This document shows, piece by piece, positions 1-7,555 of a stretch of 23,990 nucleotides of DNA. Both the position numbers and the translations under genes were made by a program. The notes beneath the pieces were generated by a model. That model was not told where the DNA came from, made no database searches, and saw only the letters and a list, made by a program, of their open reading frames with translations. Each line of letters opens with the position of its first letter. Positions within the stretch are counted from its first letter, which is position 1. The stretch is taken from positions 1 through 23,990 of the forward strand of contig SKYX01000079.1 in NCBI GenBank assembly GCA_007127655.1, written 5' to 3'. Source of the stretch: Desulfonatronum sp. (GTDB lineage Bacteria > Desulfobacterota > Desulfovibrionia > Desulfovibrionales > Desulfonatronaceae).

Positions 1-799
1 ACAGAAGCCACCCGATAAGAGCCAGGCCCACGGCGCTTTGATCGTCGCGCAGCAGTTCCCGGGCCTGGTCCGTCTCTCCTCGGGCCAGGTGCTGGGCGAC
101 CAGAACATGGCGCGGGCCGGCGTGCTTCTCGGCCATGGCCGGAAACCAGCGTTGGGCCAGATCCCAGACGTCCCGGGTGTCGATCAGAAAGGCCTGGCCG
201 CTGCTCAAGTAGGTTCCGACAGCCTGAAACTTGACAACGTCCGGCAAACGCTCCAGCCATTCCGTGTTCAAAGGCACGAGGCACATCCCGACAAGATCGT
301 CGATCCTGTCCGAGTGCGCCAACGACCACGGATCCTGACCGGCCCCGATCACTCTCAGCACTTCCTTTTCATCCCGGAGAAACAAGGCATTGCGCAGCCC
401 GATCCACTCCCTGGATACGTCCATGTCGTAAACAGTGTAGCTCGGCGTCCGGACGACTCGCTCTGCGGCCTTGAAAACCTCGGAATAGCGCCCCTCCAAA
501 TCCAGCCTTCGTAACGGCTCCAGACGCAGCTCCTTCTCCAGTTGAAGGCGTCCCTGTTTGATGGACAAGAGTTTGAGCCGGGCCATCTTTTCCCGCCACT
601 CCTTGCCCACCATTCCGGCCAGTGCTCGCCCGCGGGCGTCCTTCCAGTCCAGTCTTTGCAGGATGTTTTTCAGTTCCGTCTGGGTCACATGTCGCGCGCA
701 CATGGCCATGGCCTGAAAAATCCGGTGTTCGTCAGGGCTTAACTTCTGGAATTTTTTGATCAGCTTTGCATTTATATCGATACTATCCAATTGCCTCAT
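1..799 (-). CDS. Large uncharacterised protein, N-terminal part (cut by window edge)
   Basis: An open frame runs from an ATG at 797-799 to the left window edge with no stop, giving at least 266 residues, so the protein continues outside. It begins MRQLDSIDINAKL. Residues about 15-90 read like a winged-helix segment (LSPDEHRIFQAMA, then TQTELKNIL). The later part (about 200-260) has the helical, alanine/leucine-rich look of TPR-type repeats, for example ARGETDQARELLRDD. A weak AGGGA lies 9 bases before the ATG. It follows the AlbA_2 gene by 36 bases in the same direction and may be co-transcribed. The combination of an N-terminal winged helix and a repeat region is reminiscent of large SNF2-type helicases, but the helicase core would lie outside the window and this is only a guess. 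Frame and start are well supported; function is not. Confidence 0.6.
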   Translation of the reverse strand, partial: MRQLDSIDINAKLIKKFQKLSPDEHRIFQAMAMCARHVTQTELKNILQRLDWKDARGRALAGMVGKEWREKMARLKLLSIKQGRLQLEKELRLEPLRRLDLEGRYSEVFKAAERVVRTPSYTVYDMDVSREWIGLRNALFLRDEKEVLRVIGAGQDPWSLAHSDRIDDLVGMCLVPLNTEWLERLPDVVKFQAVGTYLSSGQAFLIDTRDVWDLAQRWFPAMAEKHAGPRHVLVAQHLARGETDQARELLRDDQSAVGLALIGWLL

Positions 800-835
800 T
801 GTTGTGATTCCCTGAATAAGATTGGATTTGTCCTT

Positions 836-2440
836 TTACGGACGGTCTCTCCTCGCATGGAACAGACGGGCCGCACCCTGTGGTGTGAGACGATACTTTT
901 GCATCCGGCTGTTGGGCTTGTGCGGCAGCGTGTATTCGATCAGGCCATCCTTCAGCAGGGATCTGACGACCCGATTCAATGCTCCGGTTATGGACTTTCG
1001 GCCAAGAGCAGCGGCCAACTCCGTCTTGCTCAGCGGAGCATTATGCAAAAAATGCAAAAGAGCCTCTTCCGTCGAAGCTGACCGTACGCCTTTCTCCGGG
1101 GCACCCCACTGCCGCGCGGGTTGCTCCGAAACGTGATGGGCTTCAAGATAACCGACCTCACGTGGTGCCTCGCGGGCAACTGGTTCCGGCCTTGCCAAGG
1201 GATGAACCGGAAGCCGAATCAGGAAATACGTGCGCTCCGCGTCGGTGTCGAAGATCGGTTCCGGTGAGCCGTTGGAGCGCATGGCGCGAAGCACTTTGGG
1301 GATGCCGGTGGATCGCCCTTCGGTCAGTTCCAGTTCCTTGAGGAACTCCCCGATGCGACGATTACGATACCGCCGACTGATGGCCTGTCCGGTGCGCAGG
1401 TCATTCATGCGGATGGATCTGTCCGGCCCGGGGAAACTGAGGACCGTCAGTTCATCAGGGCTGATGCGCACCTCAATGGGCTCCCGGATCTCGTATGAAC
1501 GGTGATAAACGGCGTTGACCACCGCTTCCTCGATGGCGGCATGGGGAAAATTCCAGAACCGCTGCGCCTCGGCCCGTCCCGGATGCTTGATCACCACCTC
1601 CCGGAGAAACATACGGTTGATGTAGTCCACGGCATCGCGAGTGATCCGGCCAAGCGGCCCCTGGAAAATTTTTTCCTCGAAACGATCCCCGCCTGGCCCT
1701 TCCGGGAACCAGACCACGTCGATCTGGGTGGCGGGAAAAAAGCGCCCTGGTTCGTCATTGAAGAACAACAGGCCGACGTTTTTAGGAAAAGGGGCCTCGG
1801 ACGGTCCGCCCACGATATTCATTCGCCGACCCAACTCTTCCCGGCCCATATCTCGAGCGTCGGCGGCCAGCTCGCTGCCAACGTCCTTGAGATACTGCTC
1901 GATCAGCCAGGGTGAAAGATCGTCCAGCACGGCCGTCTGATTGAATCGGTCGTCATAAGGCACTGTGGCGGCAAGGGAAAGCAGTTCCCGCTCATCAGCG
2001 CCCTTGGCCCGCACCGTGCAGGAATGCTTGCGGATGAAGTAGGCCCAATCCGTCGACTTCCTGGAAAGACTCTTCCTGGCTTTGTAAGGACGTGTTTCTC
2101 CCCCCGGAGCCCAAAGCGCCAGAACCGTCCGCTTCTGGACCTGATAAACGGCCGTGATGGGGTGATATTGTGGCTGTATGGCGGCATTACCGAGATTGAG
2201 CAACTCCTTCAGAATGGCGTCAACGGCTTCCGGAGCCAGCCCTTTGGGGGGCAAGACCGGACGACCATCCCGTTCCTCGACGCCCATAACCAGATACCCC
2301 CCGCCAAGATTATTGAAATCGTTGGCAAAGGCGCACATGGTGTGCAAAACGCTCTCCGGTGACCATCCGGCCTTGTACTCGACGCGCTCGCCTTCAATGG
2401 TGCGCTGATGCAGCAAATCATGAATGTTGATCGGTAGCAT
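836..2440 (-). CDS. Schlafen AlbA_2 domain / GHKL ATPase-like DNA-binding protein
   Basis: The predicted protein has 534 aa. Residues about 10-130 form an AlbA_2 (Schlafen-type) domain, with EGERVEYKAGW near 16-26 and the glycine-rich GGGYLVMGVEE near 47-57. A middle domain holds AIEEAVVNAVYHR followed by GRSTGIPKVLRAM, the pattern of the HATPase_c_4 module found in RecG-like transcriptional regulators. The C-terminal 80 residues look like a winged helix (LSKTELAAALGRKS). Such proteins are thought to bind nucleic acid and are often met beside defence or restriction genes; substrate and role are unknown. The ATG at 2440 was chosen because MLPINIHDLL is the usual N-terminus of the family and AGGGG lies 10 bases upstream. 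An in-frame ATG at 2518 would add 26 unconserved residues. It is probably co-transcribed with the gene starting at 799. Confidence 0.8.
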   Translation of the reverse strand: MLPINIHDLLHQRTIEGERVEYKAGWSPESVLHTMCAFANDFNNLGGGYLVMGVEERDGRPVLPPKGLAPEAVDAILKELLNLGNAAIQPQYHPITAVYQVQKRTVLALWAPGGETRPYKARKSLSRKSTDWAYFIRKHSCTVRAKGADERELLSLAATVPYDDRFNQTAVLDDLSPWLIEQYLKDVGSELAADARDMGREELGRRMNIVGGPSEAPFPKNVGLLFFNDEPGRFFPATQIDVVWFPEGPGGDRFEEKIFQGPLGRITRDAVDYINRMFLREVVIKHPGRAEAQRFWNFPHAAIEEAVVNAVYHRSYEIREPIEVRISPDELTVLSFPGPDRSIRMNDLRTGQAISRRYRNRRIGEFLKELELTEGRSTGIPKVLRAMRSNGSPEPIFDTDAERTYFLIRLPVHPLARPEPVAREAPREVGYLEAHHVSEQPARQWGAPEKGVRSASTEEALLHFLHNAPLSKTELAAALGRKSITGALNRVVRSLLKDGLIEYTLPHKPNSRMQKYRLTPQGAARLFHARRDRP

Positions 2441-2601
2441 GCCGTTCAGTCCCCTGACCTGTATTTGATACCAAGCTTCGACTACACTCAGTTGGAGGCT
2501 CACTCTGCCCCAATGCATTGACTCTACGACTCTACCCCCGGCAAAAAAAACACTAGCCTCTCTGATGAAAACCTAACGCATCATCCTTACAAAAGCAAGC
2601 T

Positions 2602-2769
2602 TTACTTGATTATTATTTCAAAAAATTCACCCAGAAAATATCTCCGACTCTTCTCACAAACCCTCAAACAACTCTCCTGAGTCTGCCCCAAGCCACCCTG
2701 CCCTTCGGAGCGAAGATGAGGGATATCCAGGAATTCTTCTAACTGCTCAGCACATTCTGGATAAAACAC
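2602..2769 (-). pseudogene. Possible remnant ORF, 55 codons
   Basis: A minus-strand frame reads from a GTG at 2769 to a TAA at 2602 and gives a plausible-looking helical peptide (ECAEQLEEFLDIP near the start, KSRRYFLGEFFEIIIK at the end). It begins right next to the inverted-repeat element at 2782-2860, so it could be the tail of a gene broken by that element. There is no clear ribosome binding site and I recognise no family. It may equally be chance. Confidence 0.25.
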
Positions 2770-2781
2770 AATACCGACCCT

Positions 2782-2860
2782 GGATTCCCGCCTTCGCGGG
2801 AGTGAGGTGTCTATTTCAATGCCGCCTCACAACCAGTCATACTCGCGACGGCGGGTATCC
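2782..2860. repeat. Imperfect inverted repeat (REP/MITE-like)
   Basis: The left arm at 2782-2805 (GGATTCCCGCCTTCGCGGGA at its core) and the reverse complement of 2837-2860 agree at 19 of 24 positions. The left arm also holds its own small hairpin, CCCGC-CTTC-GCGGG. The form resembles dispersed palindromic intergenic repeats of many bacterial genomes; no coding capacity. Confidence 0.55.
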
Positions 2861-2932
2861 CCAGTCCGGTTATTCTCGGATGTGCTGAATAGATGTAAAA
2901 AGCCACGACCAGATCGTAGGTGCTAGGCTGCC

Positions 2933-2986
2933 AAAAAAAAAGTTCAAATCCTCAAGCAATTAGCACTGCTTGAGAATTTGAACTTT
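2933..2986 (-). terminator. Rho-independent terminator of the diguanylate cyclase gene
   Basis: A stem of about 20 base pairs with one mismatch (arms 2939-2958 and 2967-2986, 8-base loop) is followed, in minus-strand reading, by nine T residues (plus-strand A run 2933-2941). It lies 45 bases beyond the TAA of the diguanylate cyclase. Confidence 0.85.
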
Positions 2987-3030
2987 ACACAGCGATGCCG
3001 TCGCTGGTCGTTATGCAATGGGTTTTCAAA

Positions 3031-4515
3031 TCAGGCGTATTGGCGGCACTGTTCCTCATCTTCTTCCTCGCCGGCCAGACAGACCATGTTCCGTCCACCG
3101 GCCTTGGCTCGGTAGAGAGCTGCGTCGGCTTCGGCGAAGAGGTCGACGCTTTGACCGAAGAGGCCCGTTTCCAGGGAGGCGATACCGATGCTGGCGGTGA
3201 TCTTGAAAAACTTCCCCTTATAGTTGAAGCGACGTTTGGCAATGGCCTCGCGGATCCGTTCGGCCAGAACCCAGGCCTGCTCTTCCGTGGTGTGGGAAAG
3301 CAGGAGCACGAACTCCTCGCCGCCGTACCTGGCCGCCAGATCGGAACTGCGCAACATTTCCTGCAACATGCGTCCGATATCCCGCAAGACTATGTCCCCG
3401 GCCTGGTGTCCGAAGGTGTCGTTGATCCGCTTGAAATGGTCCAGATCCATGACCATCAAGGACAGAGGATTGCGATATCGTTGGTGGCGTTTGAGTTCCT
3501 GGATCATTCGCTCGTCAAAAAAATGACGATTGGGCAAGCGGGTCAGGGCATCCCGGTCCGCTCTGGTGCGCATTTCTCGGTACATCAGCGCGTTGCGCAG
3601 GGCCAGAGCCAGGTGGTTCACGGCGGCCAGAATGGTTTGCAGGCGATCCCGGCCCAGTCGGGCAATTTTTTCCGATACGATGCTGACGCATCCAAAGCTC
3701 TTGCCGCCGAATCGCAAGGGCAACACGAGAACATCCTTGCTGTTGATCTCCTTCAGTTCCTCTCCGCCGTCCAGCTTGGACATGAAGTTGACGTGGTAGC
3801 TTCCCATGGGCTCGTCGGCGTGTTTGGCCGCATTTTCCAGCAGAAACCCGATCATTGTATCCTGAATGGCCTTCCCAGAGTACTCATGAATGAAGAGTTC
3901 CGCCTCCAGTTGTTGCTCCGCGCCAGCCTGCCAGAATATCGCGTCCACGCCCTTGACCGGGAGTAATATCTGAAGATCCTGGTGGGCTTGATGCAGAATT
4001 TCCATGGGGTCCAGGGAAAAACTGGCGTTGGTGAGAATTTTGTTGAAGAATTGCAATAAATCCGCCTGACGTGAAAGAATTTCTCGCTCCAGGCAGATTT
4101 CACGGGCCATGTGGTACAGGTCCTTGTACAAACCCTGGGTTTCTTGGAGATCCCGTGCCAGGCCTCTGACCCGCTCCGGCTCGAAGGGGTAGCGCAAGAC
4201 AGCCGCGAAACCGGCGTCCACGACCCGCTCCAGATCGGCCTGGGCCACGTCGGAGTCCAGGATCAGCACCCGGGGAGATGCGTCATCTTCCTGAAATTGT
4301 CCGCGTTGCAAAGCCGAAATCCGGCCATTAATCCCTTTCCAAGAGATCAAGGTCATGAGGCGATGGCTTTGGTTGGCTTGCTTGGCCGTCCCTGATGGCT
4401 GATACCGTTCCCAGGTATAATCAGGACCGAGAATTGCTTGGACGTCCTCTTCTTGTCTCGGGCTCAGCCCGATGGCGAGGATGCTGAATTGGCTCTGGGG
4501 TTCGCTCATTCGCAT
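3031..4515 (-). CDS. Diguanylate cyclase with pseudo-receiver and GAF-like domain
   Basis: This 494-aa cytoplasmic protein should make cyclic di-GMP from two GTP. The C-terminal GGDEF domain (about 325-480) has the active-site motif GGEEF at 398-402 and, just before it, RSSD at 389-392, which matches the RxxD product-inhibition site. DALTRLPNRHFFDERM marks the domain start. Residues about 10-120 look receiver-like (VLILDSDVAQ), but the usual phospho-acceptor context and the lysine are not evident, so phosphorylation is doubtful. The middle (about 165-310) resembles a GAF sensor domain. The ATG at 4515 is preceded by AGGAG at 9 bases; a second ATG two codons in (4509) is possible. It stands 227 bases after nifB on the same strand, separated by palindromic repeats, and has its own terminator. 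A direct link to nitrogen fixation is not shown. Confidence 0.88.
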   Translation of the reverse strand: MRMSEPQSQFSILAIGLSPRQEEDVQAILGPDYTWERYQPSGTAKQANQSHRLMTLISWKGINGRISALQRGQFQEDDASPRVLILDSDVAQADLERVVDAGFAAVLRYPFEPERVRGLARDLQETQGLYKDLYHMAREICLEREILSRQADLLQFFNKILTNASFSLDPMEILHQAHQDLQILLPVKGVDAIFWQAGAEQQLEAELFIHEYSGKAIQDTMIGFLLENAAKHADEPMGSYHVNFMSKLDGGEELKEINSKDVLVLPLRFGGKSFGCVSIVSEKIARLGRDRLQTILAAVNHLALALRNALMYREMRTRADRDALTRLPNRHFFDERMIQELKRHQRYRNPLSLMVMDLDHFKRINDTFGHQAGDIVLRDIGRMLQEMLRSSDLAARYGGEEFVLLLSHTTEEQAWVLAERIREAIAKRRFNYKGKFFKITASIGIASLETGLFGQSVDLFAEADAALYRAKAGGRNMVCLAGEEEDEEQCRQYA

Positions 4516-4591
4516 TGTGGTTCGCTCCTGGTTGAGAAACTTGATGTTCCTGCCAGGGGCTTTTGCAAAAGCGAAGCCAAGGGGGCGGATG

Positions 4592-4646
4592 GCTCAGCGG
4601 GTCTGTTGAAAAATAGTCTCGACAACCTCGAACTTGGCCGCTGAGC
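4592..4646. repeat. Inverted repeat in the nifB-diguanylate cyclase gap
   Basis: Nine-base arms GCTCAGCGG (4592-4600) and CCGCTGAGC (4638-4646) are perfectly complementary across a 37-base interior. It lies directly beside a half copy of the GC-rich palindrome described below (AGGGGCACGGCGCGCC from 4647). No T tract follows, so a terminator role is uncertain. Confidence 0.5.
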
Positions 4647-4694
4647 AGGGGCACGGCGCGCCTACTACGCATTCGAACGGTGGGCTGTCCACAT

Positions 4695-4721
4695 TGTAGG
4701 GGCACGGCGCGCCGTGCCCCT
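4695..4721. repeat. GC-rich palindromic repeat, copy downstream of nifB
   Basis: A perfect 22-base palindrome (4699-4720, half-site GGGGCACGGCG) sits 22 bases beyond the nifB stop codon. The 27 bases 4695-4721 are identical to 14585-14611, upstream of nifH. It probably forms a very stable hairpin at the end of the nif transcript, though no T run follows. Confidence 0.8.
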
Positions 4722-4742
4722 CCCTAAAAGTGCAGCAAATAG

Positions 4743-6020
4743 TCAGCCGCACCCTTCCCCGTCGCCGGTACAACCCATGGCCTGACAGGCCTTGCCTTCG
4801 CGGCGGCGCTTGAACGCGCTCACGTTTCCGGATGTGTAAACCGCATCCAGGCCTTCCTGGATAAATCCGCTCATTTCCAGCGGTATGACGCCCTCTTCAC
4901 TGAGGATGGCCATGGGCGTATCGCCGACTCCGGAGACCAGCACGGCCCGGCAGTCCTTGAGCAGATCAGCCAGGGCGTACCAGCGGTTCCCCCCTCCCCC
5001 TTTGGGCGGAGCGGTGCGGACCTCCAGCATGGCGTAACCGCCATTTTCCCGGCCCCAAATCTGGAGAGACGGCGCTTCGCCCAGGTGCTGATTGATCAGC
5101 ACCCCTTCCATGCTGGCCACGGCCACGTAGGGTCTGGCCTCGGTGCGCATGGGCGGCAGGGTCTTGGAGCAGGCACTCAGACAGGAGGCAAACTCAGGGG
5201 ATTTGTCCTGATCCAGCAACCCCACGGCGTCGGCTCGGCAACGCTTGCAGTGGCGCATCTGGGGCAGGTAGACTTCGGCCATGGCCCGGATACGCTCCAA
5301 CTCCTCCTTACTGGGTTCGCGAACATCCTCGAAAATGGTTTCCGCGGTCGGATACAAGGGCATGCAGTTCAGCAGATCCACGTCCAGTTCGCGCATCTTG
5401 GCCGCAATGGTCTCCACATGCTGGTCGTTCACCCCCGGCGTGATGATGGTGTTCACCTTGACCGTGATCCCCAACTGCTTGAGTCCCCGGATAGCCGCCT
5501 CCTGGCGCCGCCACATCAGTTTGGCCGCGTCCAGGCCGCGATAAATTTTCTTTCCGTCCCGGACCCAGGCGTAGAATTCCTTCCCGATTTCCGGATCCAC
5601 GGCATTGACCGTGATGGTCATGTGCGTCACGCCGAGGTCTTTGAGCCTGTCCAAGTGCGCCGGAACGCCCAGTCCGTTGCTGGACAAGCAGAACAACATC
5701 TGGGGAAAACGCTCCCGTATCAGGCGCAGGGTTTCCAAGGTTTCCTCCGGGTTGGCGAAGGGATCGCCTGGGCCCGCTATGCCCACCACCGTGACGCGCG
5801 GCTCCTTTTCCAGGACCTGGGCCAGGTACTCCACGGCCTGATGCGGTTTGAGCACCGCGGAGGTTACTCCAGGACGCGATTCGTTCATGCAGTCGTATTT
5901 TCGGTTGCAGTAATTGCACATGATATTGCATTTAGGGGCCACTGGAAGGTGAATCCGTCCGCATTCGCCTTTCACGGCGACATTGAAACAAGGGTGCTTC
6001 GTGCTATCTGGGGTGTTCAT
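4743..6020 (-). CDS. nifB: Nitrogenase cofactor biosynthesis radical-SAM protein NifB with C-terminal NifX-like domain
   Basis: NifB fuses [4Fe-4S] units around a carbide derived from S-adenosylmethionine to form NifB-co, the 8Fe-9S-C precursor of FeMo-cofactor. The 425-aa protein shows the radical-SAM triad C31, C35, C38 in CNIMCNYC, and the family motif GIAGPGDPFANPEETL. Residues 297 to about 400 form a dinitrogenase cofactor-binding domain (NifX/NafY type; VASMEGVLINQHLGEA), a fusion common in NifB. The tail holds extra cysteines (CQAMGC). The ATG at 6020 was chosen because AAGGA lies 7 bases upstream and HPCFN follows, as is usual; an upstream in-frame ATG at 6077 lies next to the inverted repeat and is unlikely. 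It is the last gene of the nif operon, 164 bases after nifN. Confidence 0.96.
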   Translation of the reverse strand: MNTPDSTKHPCFNVAVKGECGRIHLPVAPKCNIMCNYCNRKYDCMNESRPGVTSAVLKPHQAVEYLAQVLEKEPRVTVVGIAGPGDPFANPEETLETLRLIRERFPQMLFCLSSNGLGVPAHLDRLKDLGVTHMTITVNAVDPEIGKEFYAWVRDGKKIYRGLDAAKLMWRRQEAAIRGLKQLGITVKVNTIITPGVNDQHVETIAAKMRELDVDLLNCMPLYPTAETIFEDVREPSKEELERIRAMAEVYLPQMRHCKRCRADAVGLLDQDKSPEFASCLSACSKTLPPMRTEARPYVAVASMEGVLINQHLGEAPSLQIWGRENGGYAMLEVRTAPPKGGGGNRWYALADLLKDCRAVLVSGVGDTPMAILSEEGVIPLEMSGFIQEGLDAVYTSGNVSAFKRRREGKACQAMGCTGDGEGCG

Positions 6021-6063
6021 GGTTGTATCCTTAAATTTGTGATGAAGCATGCTTTTTTTTGGG

Positions 6064-6185
6064 GGTTCACGGTTCACGGTTCAACGGTTCACGGTTGGGA
6101 CCGTACTCTTCCATGTCAAATCACCAACGCATTGTGATGCCTGTTTGAACAACCGCTGAACCGTTGAACCCCTGAACCGTGAACC
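6064..6185. repeat. Inverted repeat between nifN and nifB
   Basis: The arm at 6064-6099 consists of GGTTCACGGTTC-type units in tandem, and its inverted counterpart lies at 6145-6185 (GAACCGTTGAACC and similar). The right arm ends inside the nifN stop codon (TAG, 6187-6185). The transcript could fold here into a long stem. No T tract follows on the nif strand, so an mRNA-processing or stability element is more likely than a terminator. Confidence 0.7.
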
Positions 6186-7555
6186 TAAATATATCCGTAA
6201 CCCACCGACGAATCTTCCTGCTTTTTCTCGATCAGCGCGTTGACGATCAGGTCGTAGAGATTCAGTGCTCCCCGGTAGCCCAGGTGCAGGACGCGCTGGG
6301 AGCCGAAGCGATCATGGATGGGGAAGCCGACGCGGATCAGCGGAATGTTCCGGGCCCGGGCCAGCTCGCGGTAGCCTTTGCTGTTGCCCACGATCAGGTC
6401 CGGCTCCAGGGCTTCGGCCTCGGCCACGATCTGGTAGAAATCCACGCCGTCACGAACCAGGGGCGGGTCGCCGGGAAATTCTTCGGTCACCGCGGCCACG
6501 GCTTCAGCCAACAGGCCGGATTCCCCGCCGGAAGCCACCAAAACCGGCTTGATGCCGATCTCGCTCAAAAATGAGGTCAAACCCACCACCAGGTCTTCTT
6601 CGCCGTAGATAATGGCCTTTTTCCCGGCCACGTACTTGTGACCGTCCACCATGGCGTCCAGGAGTTGACCCCGTTCCAGGGCATACCGTCGTGGGGCCGA
6701 GCATCCGGCCAGGGTTTCCAGGGTCGTGAACAGGGCGTCGCTTTCCCGCAGACCGATGGGCAGGCCCAGGGAGTGCAGCGGCACGCCGTACGTGTCGCGG
6801 AGCACGGCCCCGGCGCTGCGCTCGGGCTTGATGGTTCGGCCGAACTCGATACTTGCGTCGGCTCCGGGCATGGCCCGGACCGCGTCCAAAGGTGTCCCGC
6901 CGCCGGGAATGTTCTGGTAGTCTTCCAGGGCCGGCCCATCCAGGGTTTCGGAATAATCCGGCAACAGGGTCGCCGGAAGGCCGAAATGGGCGAACACGTC
7001 CTGGAGGTGCCGAATGTCTTCCGGCGAGACAAAGCCGGAAAAGAGATTGATCCCACGGTGCTTTGCCGTCTTCGGATCGGCCAGTTGGGCGACCATGGAC
7101 CGGACCGCGGCGTGAAAGCCTTCCATGTGTGAACCGCCGTAGGACGGGGTGCTGCAGTGGATCAGAGCGGGCATCTCGCCGTTGAGGTCGGCCAGACATT
7201 CCTTCTTGAACTCGTGCAGGATCGTGGGCACGTCGTCGCCGATGGTCTCGGTCAGGCAGGTGGTAGCGATGCCCACGGCCGGGGCCTTGTACTTGCCAAT
7301 GACATTGAGCAGGCCCTGCATCAGATTGGCCTTGCCGCCGTAGACCGCGTCCTTTTCGCCCAGGCTGGAGGAGGCGATGTCCATGGGTTCGCGAAAGTGG
7401 CTGATGATGTACCGGCGCATGTAGGTGGCGCAGCCCTGGGAGCCATGCAGAAAGGGCACGCATCCTTCCAGGCCCTTGAAGGCCATGGCCGCGCCCAGGG
7501 GCGTACACATCTTGCAGGCGTTGGTGGTGGAAACGAATGGTTCGACTGTTTTCAT
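6185..7555 (-). CDS. nifN: Nitrogenase cofactor scaffold subunit NifN
   Basis: NifN is the beta-like subunit of the NifEN scaffold on which NifB-co is matured with molybdenum and homocitrate before transfer to NifDK. The 456-aa protein resembles NifK in layout: the N-terminal CKMCTPLGAAMAFKGLEGC (from C14), HGSQGC near 37-42, and TTCLTETIGDD. As expected for NifN against NifK, cofactor-site and P-cluster residues are only partly kept. Its ATG overlaps the nifE stop by 4 bases (ATGA), so translation of the two subunits is probably coupled. Length and motifs are normal; I see no break. It is followed by the 6064-6185 inverted repeat and nifB. Confidence 0.95.
   Translation of the reverse strand: MKTVEPFVSTTNACKMCTPLGAAMAFKGLEGCVPFLHGSQGCATYMRRYIISHFREPMDIASSSLGEKDAVYGGKANLMQGLLNVIGKYKAPAVGIATTCLTETIGDDVPTILHEFKKECLADLNGEMPALIHCSTPSYGGSHMEGFHAAVRSMVAQLADPKTAKHRGINLFSGFVSPEDIRHLQDVFAHFGLPATLLPDYSETLDGPALEDYQNIPGGGTPLDAVRAMPGADASIEFGRTIKPERSAGAVLRDTYGVPLHSLGLPIGLRESDALFTTLETLAGCSAPRRYALERGQLLDAMVDGHKYVAGKKAIIYGEEDLVVGLTSFLSEIGIKPVLVASGGESGLLAEAVAAVTEEFPGDPPLVRDGVDFYQIVAEAEALEPDLIVGNSKGYRELARARNIPLIRVGFPIHDRFGSQRVLHLGYRGALNLYDLIVNALIEKKQEDSSVGYGYI

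Larger units (their letters stand above)
2441..3030. other. Intergenic stretch without a convincing gene
   Basis: This 590-base gap lies between the AlbA_2 gene and the diguanylate cyclase. It is more AT-rich than its surroundings at 2550-2650. It holds a possible short gene remnant (2602-2769), an imperfect inverted repeat (2782-2860) and a strong terminator for the diguanylate cyclase (2933-2986), listed separately. I see nothing definite in the remainder. Confidence 0.6.

Noticed and set aside
4695..4721. Terminator for the nif operon
   Set aside because: The palindrome is a strong hairpin but has no T tract on the minus strand, so I list it only as a repeat.
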